This document shows positions 1-4,784 of a stretch of 6,319 bases of DNA, piece by piece. The stretch is from positions 1-6,319 of the forward strand of contig CABSEJ010000180.1 of assembly GCA_902476765.1 (NCBI GenBank). The letters run 5' to 3'. The notes beneath the pieces are model-generated. The model saw only the letters and a list, made by a program, of their open reading frames with translations, searched no databases and was not told where the DNA came from. Position 1 is the stretch's first letter, and the number at the start of each line of letters is the position of its first letter. Position numbers and translations under genes: made by a program. This DNA comes from an uncultured Blautia sp. GTDB taxonomy: Bacteria; Bacillota; Clostridia; Lachnospirales; Lachnospiraceae.

Positions 1-37
1 TGTATACTTTTAAATTACACTTAAAATCTGCTCCCAT
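1..37 (-). CDS. N-terminus of a probable XRE-family HTH regulator (partial, runs off the left edge)
   Basis: Only twelve codons are visible, reading MGADFKCNLKVY, open to the window edge. The ATG (37-35) lies two bases after the TAG of the membrane-protein gene at 40-681, and the ribosome binding site GAGGAA (43-48, minus strand) sits inside that gene's last codons, five bases before the ATG. The tight spacing implies translation in the same operon. From family knowledge, the pattern 'F..NLKVY' just after the start is typical of small Cro/CI-type regulators that begin FKNNLKVYRA and continue into the first helix of the HTH. Such regulators commonly sit beside DUF3796 membrane proteins. The inference is that this is the local repressor acting on the repeated sites at 699-780. 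The HTH itself is outside the window, so the assignment depends on a short N-terminal match and on context. Confidence 0.55.
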   Translation of the reverse strand, partial: MGADFKCNLKVY

Positions 38-39
38 AT

Positions 40-681
40 CTATTCCTCTTTTTCATAACGGTATAGCAGATAGTTGCTGAGAAATAAAACCAGTGCATAG
101 ATGAGAGAAATAGAAATCAACATGAAAATCGCACACCATTCCACATTCCTGGAAAACATCCCTCCGCCTACCAGCCAGATGACAACAAACAAAAGTACAA
201 ATCCCGTTTTATACGCTTTCAGTTCTGCCCTTCTTTTATTTTCCTGAAAAAGTTCGTCCTCCAGTGTATGAGACAGCTTTCCCTCAAAAAACAAGCCAAA
301 CAGTCCAAAAAAGATAAAGAAAATAAAAGGAAATATTATGCCATGTTCCTGATATGTCCAAAATCCTATAAAACCTAAAAACCCTAATGCTCCAAACACA
401 CCTAAAAAGGGAGGGATTTTTCTGGTATAGTTAGATTCTCTATGTTTCATGTTCCAGGCAGCTTTCAGAAAAAGAACCGCTATATAAATAGCATAAGCTC
501 CTATTAAACTCCCAGCTCCAAGCATGGGGATGTCCTTCACCGAAAAAACATATTCCGACATATCCATTTCTTTTACCCACCGGCCCTCATTGTACAATAG
601 AGAATATACAATTCCTGCAGCCAGCAGAATCACACAGCCAATACCCATACCCACAATTCTTTTGATTTGCTTCTTAGACAT
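40..681 (-). CDS. DUF3796-type integral membrane protein
   Basis: A 213-residue protein with about six predicted membrane helices, near residues 8-30, 52-76, 91-109, 113-132, 158-176 and 181-206. The middle pair is built from repeated Phe/Gly/Leu blocks (FLGVFGALGFLGFIGFW, then FFIFFGLFGLFFEGK). A charged loop follows, ending DELFQENKRRAELKA (residues about 142-156). This F-L-G-F repeat followed by a charged loop and a last helix pair is what I associate with DUF3796, a family of unknown function found beside small XRE regulators in Clostridia. The start ATG (681-679) has AAGGAG (689-694, minus strand) seven bases upstream. A near-consensus promoter lies at 727-755. The two-base gap to the partial regulator gene at 1-37 makes a two-gene operon likely. 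No enzymatic residues are evident. A membrane-associated or envelope-stress role would be a guess. The family call is moderately sure; the function is unknown. Confidence 0.75.
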   Translation of the reverse strand: MSKKQIKRIVGMGIGCVILLAAGIVYSLLYNEGRWVKEMDMSEYVFSVKDIPMLGAGSLIGAYAIYIAVLFLKAAWNMKHRESNYTRKIPPFLGVFGALGFLGFIGFWTYQEHGIIFPFIFFIFFGLFGLFFEGKLSHTLEDELFQENKRRAELKAYKTGFVLLFVVIWLVGGGMFSRNVEWCAIFMLISISLIYALVLFLSNYLLYRYEKEE

Positions 682-698
682 AATCTTACTCCTTCAAA

Positions 699-780
699 AG
701 TGATATTTTTGTATCTTTATGAGATAAATATATCACTCTAAAAGAAATGTGTCAACCGCAAATGATATAAATATGTCACA
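699..780. promoter_or_regulatory. Three-copy operator around the DUF3796 promoter
   Basis: An 18-bp element occurs three times. TGATATAAATATGTCACA (763-780) lies upstream of the -35. TGAGATAAATATATCACT (720-737) covers the -10 and differs from the first copy at 3 of 18 positions. An inverted copy at 699-716, in the leader, matches the second at 14 of 18 positions. The first copy is itself nearly palindromic (TGAYAT, four bases, ATRTCA). The outermost bases of copies two and three form perfect 8-bp inverted arms, AGTGATAT (699-706) and ATATCACT (730-737). The spacing of two copies across a strong promoter indicates repression. The regulator is inferred to be the partial XRE gene at 1-37. Confidence 0.65.
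727..755 (-). promoter_or_regulatory. Sigma-A promoter of the DUF3796/XRE pair
   Basis: On the minus strand a perfect -35 TTGACA (755-750) is followed by exactly 17 bp and a -10 TATATT (732-727). Transcription would start near 720, leaving a leader of about 40 nt before the ATG at 681. The -10 lies inside one copy of the 18-bp repeated site at 720-737, so a bound repressor would block polymerase. Confidence 0.8.
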
Positions 781-819
781 TTTCCTCTTGCCTGTACTCT
801 GTCTTTGGATTTAGGCAAG

Positions 820-1605
820 CTAGTTTGCCATTGGCCTGGTTCCTATCAACAAAAGCCATCTTTGGTTAAAGCAGATAATCTGGTCTTCCAGATAGGGATA
901 AAACCCTGTCTTTTCCTTTCCCTCTAACTCAGCCTGCATACGTTTTGTAATATCTTTTTGCACCATATCCGGCGTTTTGGTAAGCGCCATCCAATTAGGC
1001 AGCCTCTGCTGTATCTCCCGGGTATCGCATTTTTCTATCTCCAGGCTGTGCCGGATAAACAAATCCTGCATTTCTGCTTTACTTAAATTCTTAACATGGG
1101 ATGGGTCCCGCAGTGTTTCGATTTCATCTTCTGTATTCCGTAAAGACTGCTCCGGAGCCTCCATATCAATCAGCACAAGCTTGCCTCCAGGCTTTAATAC
1201 CCGCACCATCTGGGAAAACACAGTGTCTGTATCTGTAAAATGATGAAATGCAAGGCGGGAAAAAACAATATCAAAACTACTTTCCAAAAACGGAAGTTCC
1301 TGGGCATAACCCTGTATAAAAATCATATTGTTCAGGCAGCTTTTTTCCGCTTCACGCTTCCCAATCTCCAGCATGGGCAGCGTTGCGTCCAAACACACTA
1401 CGGTATTCACCAGCGGAGCAAAGGAACGGCCGCAGACACAGGTTCCGGCTGCTACTTCCAGAACCCTATCCTGCCTGTCAGGGGCAACCATGGAAATAGT
1501 GTATTCTAAATATTCTTCTTTTGAAAAGTTCACAGATTTACTCTCAAAATCAGCGGCTTGCAGCCCAAAAGAACGATTGATTATTTCTATATTTTTTGGT
1601 TTCAT
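820..1605 (-). CDS. Class I SAM-dependent methyltransferase (Methyltransf_11 type)
   Basis: A 261-residue soluble protein with the Rossmann methyltransferase signature in order. Motif I is VLEVAAGTCVCG (residues 48-59), a variant of the usual E/DxGxGxG. The acidic end of strand 2 is CLDAT (D73). AQELPF is at 101-106, motif IV FDIVFSRLAFHHF at 111-123, and VLKPGGKLVLIDM at 136-148. From family knowledge these form a SAM-binding fold of the UbiE/YcgJ-like small-molecule methyltransferase group. The C-terminal 110 residues would cover the substrate, which is not identifiable. The first six bases of motif I coding are ordinary and nothing suggests decay. The ATG (1605-1603) overlaps the TGA of the upstream gene as ATGA, with AAAGGAA upstream, so it is translationally coupled to the alkylguanine-DNA methyltransferase. 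It is the last gene of the repair operon. Its presence there suggests a role tied to alkylation stress, but that is only inference. No clear terminator follows. Confidence 0.88.
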   Translation of the reverse strand: MKPKNIEIINRSFGLQAADFESKSVNFSKEEYLEYTISMVAPDRQDRVLEVAAGTCVCGRSFAPLVNTVVCLDATLPMLEIGKREAEKSCLNNMIFIQGYAQELPFLESSFDIVFSRLAFHHFTDTDTVFSQMVRVLKPGGKLVLIDMEAPEQSLRNTEDEIETLRDPSHVKNLSKAEMQDLFIRHSLEIEKCDTREIQQRLPNWMALTKTPDMVQKDITKRMQAELEGKEKTGFYPYLEDQIICFNQRWLLLIGTRPMAN

Positions 1606-2135
1606 AAAGCGGTTCCTTTCTTAGGTATAAAAAAAGACTGCATATTTACTTTTTCTAAGGTCAGAAGCTTTACTTTTTTATCAATGCCTCCCGCATATCC
1701 TGTAAGGCTTCCGTTGGTTCCCACAACCCGGTGGCAGGGTATGATAATGGAAAATTCATTCCGCCCCACCGCTCCGCCTACAGCCTGGGCTGACATATGT
1801 GCAAGACCTTTTTTTGCTGCAAGCTGTTTTGCAATTTCTCCATAGGTAGTCGTTTGTCCATAAGGAATTGAAGAAAGAATTTCCCAAACTTCTTTTTGGA
1901 AATCTGTGCCAATAAAGTGAAGTGGCACCTTAAAGTCCGGTTCCTTTCCTGAAAAATAAATGTCCAGCCATTTCTTTGCCTGCTCTAGTATGGGCAGCTC
2001 TTTTTCCTGGTGTTCCTTGTCCAGGTAAAGAGCGAAATACTTCTGCCCCTCAAACCATAATCCGGTCAGACCAATATGGTCTGCCGCTAAAAGAATATCC
2101 CCTATTGGGGAGTGATAATGACTAATATATTGCAT
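1602..2135 (-). CDS. ogt: Methylated-DNA--[protein]-cysteine S-methyltransferase (O6-alkylguanine-DNA alkyltransferase)
   Basis: A 177-residue suicide repair protein that moves the alkyl group from O6-alkylguanine (and O4-alkylthymine) in DNA onto its own cysteine. The acceptor is C134 in the invariant PCHRV (133-137). Also visible are the N-terminal ribonuclease-like domain starting SPIGDILLA (9-17), the DNA-binding part FQKEVWEILSSIPYGQTTTYGEIA (written here as two blocks, FQKEVWEIL 79-87 and PYGQTTTYGEIA 91-102), the recognition helix AQAVGGAVGRN (116-126), and LTGYAGG (144-150) of the active-site loop. The length is normal for single-domain Ogt proteins. The frame is open upstream to 2273, but the start chosen is the ATG at 2135, because GGAGGT (2141-2146, minus strand) lies five bases before it and family similarity begins exactly there. 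It lies 56 nt after the glycosylase gene and overlaps the methyltransferase gene by four bases, so it is the middle gene of the operon. It lacks Ada's methylphosphotriester domain. Confidence 0.95.
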   Translation of the reverse strand: MQYISHYHSPIGDILLAADHIGLTGLWFEGQKYFALYLDKEHQEKELPILEQAKKWLDIYFSGKEPDFKVPLHFIGTDFQKEVWEILSSIPYGQTTTYGEIAKQLAAKKGLAHMSAQAVGGAVGRNEFSIIIPCHRVVGTNGSLTGYAGGIDKKVKLLTLEKVNMQSFFIPKKGTAL

Positions 2136-2191
2136 TTCATACCTCCATAAAAATAATAAGAATCCTCTGAAATTCCTCAGCCCGATATTAT

Positions 2192-2851
2192 CTATCCTGT
2201 CTGTTTCTTCTGCTCTTTTTTTCCGGCGCCTCTGTCTTTCATATCCGGAATTGCACCTCCTGCTATAGCCCAAAGGTACAAGCTAGCTACACTGCAATAA
2301 GGGCTGAAACGCCTGCGGTATTTTTCAAATAATTTCCTGTCAATTTTTCGGTGATGGTAAAGCATCCGCAGTCCTCTCTGTATGGCCAAGTCATCAAAGC
2401 TGAAAATATCCGGACGCTGCAGACAAAACAGCAAAATCATTTCCGCCGTCCATACACCGATACCTTTTAAGGAAATAAGCTTTTTTATAGCATCCTCATC
2501 AGACAAACCAGCCACCTCTTGTAAGTCAAACTCTCCCACTATCACTTTTTCTGCAAAGTCTTTGATATACTCAGCCTTACGGAAAGTCATTCCCAAGGAC
2601 TGCAATTGAGAAATATCTGCTGCAAAAATAGTTTCTTCATTTACCTCGCCCAATTTTTCCTTCATTCGGTTCCAAATGGTAGTCTGAGCTTTTGTGGATA
2701 TTTGCTGGCCGATAATATGATGCACCACAGAGGAAAATAAATCCGTATCTGTCTCCCGGTTAATCCGGCCAATTTTGTCAATAGCTTCTCCTAAAATTTT
2801 ATCTCTTCTTTTCAAATACTCCACTTCAGCACTGCCGTACACAAAATACAA
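2192..2851 (-). CDS. alkA: DNA-3-methyladenine glycosylase II (AlkA-like, HhH-GPD superfamily)
   Basis: A 219-residue base-excision-repair glycosylase expected to cut the N-glycosidic bond of N3-methylpurines and related alkylated bases. The early helix carries HHIIGQQIS (44-52), typical of the family. The helix-hairpin-helix LKGIGVWTAEMILLF (128-142) binds the DNA backbone. The catalytic aspartate is D154, in FSFDDLAIQRGL (150-161). YLWAIAG (192-198) is the usual late helix. It is the compact form without E. coli AlkA's N-terminal domain. The start is a TTG (2851-2849): GGGAG lies eight bases upstream, an in-frame TAG sits six codons upstream, and family members begin with a similar Y-F-x-Y-G segment, so no ATG fits. 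The last ten residues are Lys/Gln-rich and look disordered. It is the first gene of the alkylation-repair operon. The symbol is given by function class; orthology to E. coli alkA is not claimed. Confidence 0.92.
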   Translation of the reverse strand: MYFVYGSAEVEYLKRRDKILGEAIDKIGRINRETDTDLFSSVVHHIIGQQISTKAQTTIWNRMKEKLGEVNEETIFAADISQLQSLGMTFRKAEYIKDFAEKVIVGEFDLQEVAGLSDEDAIKKLISLKGIGVWTAEMILLFCLQRPDIFSFDDLAIQRGLRMLYHHRKIDRKLFEKYRRRFSPYCSVASLYLWAIAGGAIPDMKDRGAGKKEQKKQTG

Positions 2852-2867
2852 TCTCTCATCTCCCTAA

Positions 2868-2896
2868 TTGACTTTTCTTATTTTTCATATTATGAT
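2868..2896 (+). promoter_or_regulatory. Candidate promoter of the AraC-family gene
   Basis: TTGACT (2868-2873), then 17 bp, then TATGAT (2891-2896) on the plus strand. Transcription would start near 2903, giving a leader of about 130 nt before the ATG at 3032. The -10 is buried in a perfect 9-bp inverted repeat (2888-2908), so a bound regulator could block it. The promoter faces the one proposed for the repair operon, with starts at nearly the same base, so the two could interfere. Confidence 0.5.
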
Positions 2897-2967
2897 TTTA
2901 TCATAATAATATCTTAGATACTATCACAAAATCGTCAATTATTATCATAATATCCCCAATCATGATG
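2888..2967. promoter_or_regulatory. Repeated ATCATAAT-type sites in the divergent intergenic region
   Basis: TATTATGAT (2888-2896) and ATCATAATA (2900-2908) form a perfect inverted repeat with a 3-bp centre. The 11-mer TTATCATAATA occurs at 2898-2908 and again at 2942-2952, 44 bp apart, close to four helical turns. A related palindrome ATCATGAT lies at 2960-2967. One copy overlaps the AraC gene's -10, and another abuts the repair operon's -35. These are positions suited to self-repression and activation respectively. AT-rich sequence raises the chance of coincidental repeats. Confidence 0.5.
2911..2938 (-). promoter_or_regulatory. Candidate promoter for the alkA-ogt-methyltransferase operon
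   Basis: On the minus strand TTGACG (2938-2933) is followed by 16 bp and TAAGAT (2916-2911), a good -35 with a mediocre -10. An alternative in the same stretch is TTGTGA (2929-2924), 18 bp, TATGAT (2905-2900). Both point to a start 30-60 nt before the TTG codon. The weak match fits a promoter that needs an activator. A TTATCATAATA site (2942-2952) lies just upstream of the first -35. Confidence 0.45.
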
Positions 2968-3031
2968 ATTAAAATTAAAAAATGTTCCAGCTTTTCAAGC
3001 TATATTCTATATGCGTCAGGAAGGAAGGATT

Positions 3032-3925
3032 ATGGAATCTGAAAGAGAAAAATATATCAATTCTGTTAACCTAAACAGCAATACAAATTTTCCTTATCTT
3101 GTTTTAGATGTGGTAAATGACAAATCCTATCCCAGAAATCCCGGTTTTCAGGTGATGCACTGGCATGAAGACTTACAATTTATTTATGTGCTGGATGGGA
3201 ATATAGAGGTGCGCACCCTTGACACCATCGTAAGGGTATCCCCAAAAGAAGGACTTTTTATCAATAAAAACGTAGTGCATTATGTAAGGCGGCTTGGAAA
3301 TTGCCACTACAACAGCTTTCTTTTCCCTGCCTATTTCCTGGAATTTTATACCGGTAGTCCTGCAAAATCCCTGGTAGACAATATAACTTCAAATGAGCAG
3401 CTATCCCTTTTTCACTTTACCTCTGAGATTTCCTGGCACAGAGAAATTACCTCTGTTTTGCAGCAGCTGGCGGAAACAGAAAAAAACAAAACTGATTTAT
3501 ATGCATATGAAGTCCTTGTCCGGCTGTCCCAACTATGGCTGATTTGGCAAAGGAATCTGACTCTTCCGCCGGCAGGAAAAGAGAGTCCTGTACTTCTCCG
3601 TATGCAAAAGATTCTCCGCTATATAGAGGAACATTTTTCCCAGGACATTACTCTGGAAGCTTTGGCGGAAAGCGCAAATATCAGTAAGTCCGAATGTTCC
3701 AGATGTTTTAGGCTTAGCCTGAACACCACACCTTATAAATATCTTACAGAATTTCGGCTGTTCATGGCCGCCCGGCTATTAAAAGAAACCCATGAGCCAG
3801 TGGGTGACATTGCTTCTCGTGTAGGCTTTCATCAAATGAGCCATTTCGGAAAATGCTTCCGGGAAAAAACAGGCTATTCCCCAAAAGCCTACCGGAATAT
3901 GGTACAGGAAAACTCCTGTCGGTAA
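3032..3925 (+). CDS. AraC-family transcriptional regulator with N-terminal cupin
   Basis: A 297-residue regulator. Residues about 35-100 form an AraC-type cupin sensor (HWHEDLQFIYVLDG at 43-56, then a 'GLFINKNVVHYVR' strand at 74-86). Residues 193-289 form the double helix-turn-helix. The first HTH is around 207-228 (ITLEALAESANISKSECSRC) and the second around 257-277, ending in the family signature GFHQMSHFGKCFREKTGYSP (265-283). The ligand is unknown; the cupin histidines suggest a small metabolite or a metal. The ATG at 3032 is chosen over the in-frame ATG at 3011, because AGGAAGGAAGG lies immediately before it while 3011 has no ribosome binding site. The gene is divergent from the alkylation-repair operon and shares its regulatory region, so it probably controls that operon, itself, or both. 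It is not Ada: no Ada-type cysteine-rich zinc domain is present. A short hairpin (3904-3919) lies in the last codons, without a U-tract. Confidence 0.92.
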   Translation: MESEREKYINSVNLNSNTNFPYLVLDVVNDKSYPRNPGFQVMHWHEDLQFIYVLDGNIEVRTLDTIVRVSPKEGLFINKNVVHYVRRLGNCHYNSFLFPAYFLEFYTGSPAKSLVDNITSNEQLSLFHFTSEISWHREITSVLQQLAETEKNKTDLYAYEVLVRLSQLWLIWQRNLTLPPAGKESPVLLRMQKILRYIEEHFSQDITLEALAESANISKSECSRCFRLSLNTTPYKYLTEFRLFMAARLLKETHEPVGDIASRVGFHQMSHFGKCFREKTGYSPKAYRNMVQENSCR

Positions 3926-3931
3926 TGTCTT

Positions 3932-3964
3932 TCAGCCGTTTTTGTTGGTTTGTTCCTCAGCCAT
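3932..3964 (-). other. Ten-codon ORF with a strong RBS; possible stump of a disrupted gene
   Basis: On the minus strand AAAGGAG (3977-3971) lies six bases before an ATG (3964-3962) that reads MAEEQTNKNG and then stops at TGA (3934-3932). The ribosome binding site and its spacing are as good as those of the real genes nearby, and the composition looks like a genuine protein N-terminus. Downstream the strand runs straight into the antisense of the AraC gene's last codons, so any longer gene has been lost. It could be a leader peptide, a stump cut when the neighbouring unit arrived, or chance. No strong promoter for it was found. Confidence 0.3.
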
Positions 3965-4012
3965 AGACCGCTCCTTTCGATTGGTATATTTTCTGTGATG
4001 CTCAGGGACCTA

Positions 4013-4041
4013 TTGACAAACTAATACCACAGTATTATAAT
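4013..4041 (+). promoter_or_regulatory. Consensus promoter of the DUF3990/HTH unit
   Basis: TTGACA (4013-4018), exactly 17 bp, then TATAAT (4036-4041): both hexamers are perfect. Transcription should begin near 4048, giving a leader of about 35 nt. So strong a promoter on what looks like a toxin operon would require tight repression. The operator copies at 4022-4037 and 4052-4067 fill the spacer and the start region. Confidence 0.9.
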
Positions 4042-4069
4042 AGAATCAAACTAATACCACGGTATTATA
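4017..4069. promoter_or_regulatory. Duplicated palindromic operator of the DUF3990/HTH unit
   Basis: A 23-bp block occurs at 4017-4039 and again at 4047-4069, exactly 30 bp apart, with one mismatch (A4031/G4061). Each copy holds a palindrome. In the second, TAATACC and GGTATTA (4052-4067) are perfect 7-bp arms around AC; the first (4022-4037) has one broken pair. The 30-bp spacing puts both sites on nearly the same face of the helix. One fills the promoter spacer and overlaps the -10, and the other covers the start site up to the ribosome binding site. The likely binder is the HTH protein at 4747-5382. Confidence 0.8.
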
Positions 4070-4082
4070 TCGGAGGTGCCCT

Positions 4083-4784
4083 ATGAAACAGGATTTGATA
4101 ATCTACCATGGCTCTCAGCAAATCGTTGAAGTACCGAAGTTTGGTATCGGAAAGAAATATAATGATTACGGACAGGGTTTTTACTGCACCGAAAACATCG
4201 AGCTTGCAAAAGAGTGGGCTTGTCCCATGAAAAATGACGGTTATTCCAACAAGTACCGCCTTAGACTTCACAGGTTAAATATCATGCACTTGACCAAAGG
4301 AGAATTTAATATCCTCAACTGGCTTGCGATTCTGCTTGCCAACAGAAAGTTTGACATTAACTCGCCCATTGGCAGCAATGCAAGAGAATTTATCCTTGAC
4401 CGCTTTCTGCCGGATGTTACAAATGTGGATGTGATGATTGGCTATCGTGCTGACGATTCGTATTTCTCTTTTGCGGAAGATTTCGTGAACAACACGATTT
4501 CCCTAAGAGACTTAAACCTCGCCATGCAGCTTGGTACGCTGGGTGAACAGGTTGTATTGCTCTCCGAACGCTCTTTCCAGGAGATTGAATTTATTGAGTA
4601 CGAAGTTGTCGATTATCGGGAATACTACTATAAACGGGCTGAAAGAGACCAAAATGCCAGGGCTGCCTATAAGAGCAGGAAAAAGAATCTGCAGCAGCTC
4701 ATGGACGACATTTTTGTTCTCGATATTATGAGGGAGGATATGCACAATGACGACCCACGCTTACAGTCAGTTATATCTGAATAA
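4083..4784 (+). CDS. DUF3990-like protein, probable ADP-ribosyltransferase-fold toxin
   Basis: A 233-residue soluble protein. Residues 8-11 read YHGS. Residues 28-46 read DYGQGFYCTENIELAKEWA. MIGYRADDSYF is at 118-128 and GEQVVLLSERSFQEIEF at 154-170. The order YHG, then (D)xGxGFYxT with xxAxxWA, then a late strand with Gln/Glu before V-L-L-S-E-x-x-F is the pattern I know from DUF3990. That family is related to ADP-ribosyltransferases, where the equivalents would be H9 (NAD binding), Y34 and E155 or Q156. The catalytic assignment is inference. The C-terminal 50 residues are highly charged (KRAERDQNARAAYKSRKK, 184-201) and probably helical. GGAGGT (4072-4077) lies five bases before the ATG. 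The gene is first in a two-gene unit, overlapping the HTH gene by 38 nt, behind a repressed-looking consensus promoter. This toxin-first order is known for HigBA-type modules. No signal peptide or membrane segment is seen. An enzyme modifying an endogenous target, or phage defence, is possible. Confidence 0.8.
   Translation: MKQDLIIYHGSQQIVEVPKFGIGKKYNDYGQGFYCTENIELAKEWACPMKNDGYSNKYRLRLHRLNIMHLTKGEFNILNWLAILLANRKFDINSPIGSNAREFILDRFLPDVTNVDVMIGYRADDSYFSFAEDFVNNTISLRDLNLAMQLGTLGEQVVLLSERSFQEIEFIEYEVVDYREYYYKRAERDQNARAAYKSRKKNLQQLMDDIFVLDIMREDMHNDDPRLQSVISE

Noticed and set aside
814..829. GGCAA/TTGCC hairpin at the end of the methyltransferase gene as the operon terminator
   Set aside because: It is a five-base-pair stem overlapping the stop codon with no U-tract on the minus strand, which is too weak to call.
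977..1845. Overlapping plus-strand open frames opposite the methyltransferase and ogt genes
   Set aside because: They are antisense to genes with clear family motifs, have no ribosome binding sites of note, and encode low-complexity Ser/Phe-rich products typical of antisense frames.
2136..2273. Longer start for ogt, extending the protein by 46 residues to an ATG at 2273
   Set aside because: The added segment is Arg/Lys-rich and unlike any Ogt N-terminus, and it overlaps the 3' end of the glycosylase gene. The GGAGGT at 2141-2146 is spaced for the ATG at 2135.
3011..3031. Upstream in-frame ATG (3011) for the AraC gene
   Set aside because: It has no ribosome binding site, and the seven extra codons are the ribosome binding site of the ATG at 3032 being read as protein.
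3904..3919. ACAGGA/TCCTGT hairpin as terminator of the AraC gene
   Set aside because: The stem is only six base pairs, lies inside the last codons and is followed by CGGTAATG rather than a U-tract; the first T-run is some 20 bases later.
4017..4069. Two 23-bp repeats as the start of a CRISPR array or as recombination sites
   Set aside because: There are only two copies, they are 30 bp apart with a 7-bp gap, and they sit precisely on a promoter, which marks them as operators.
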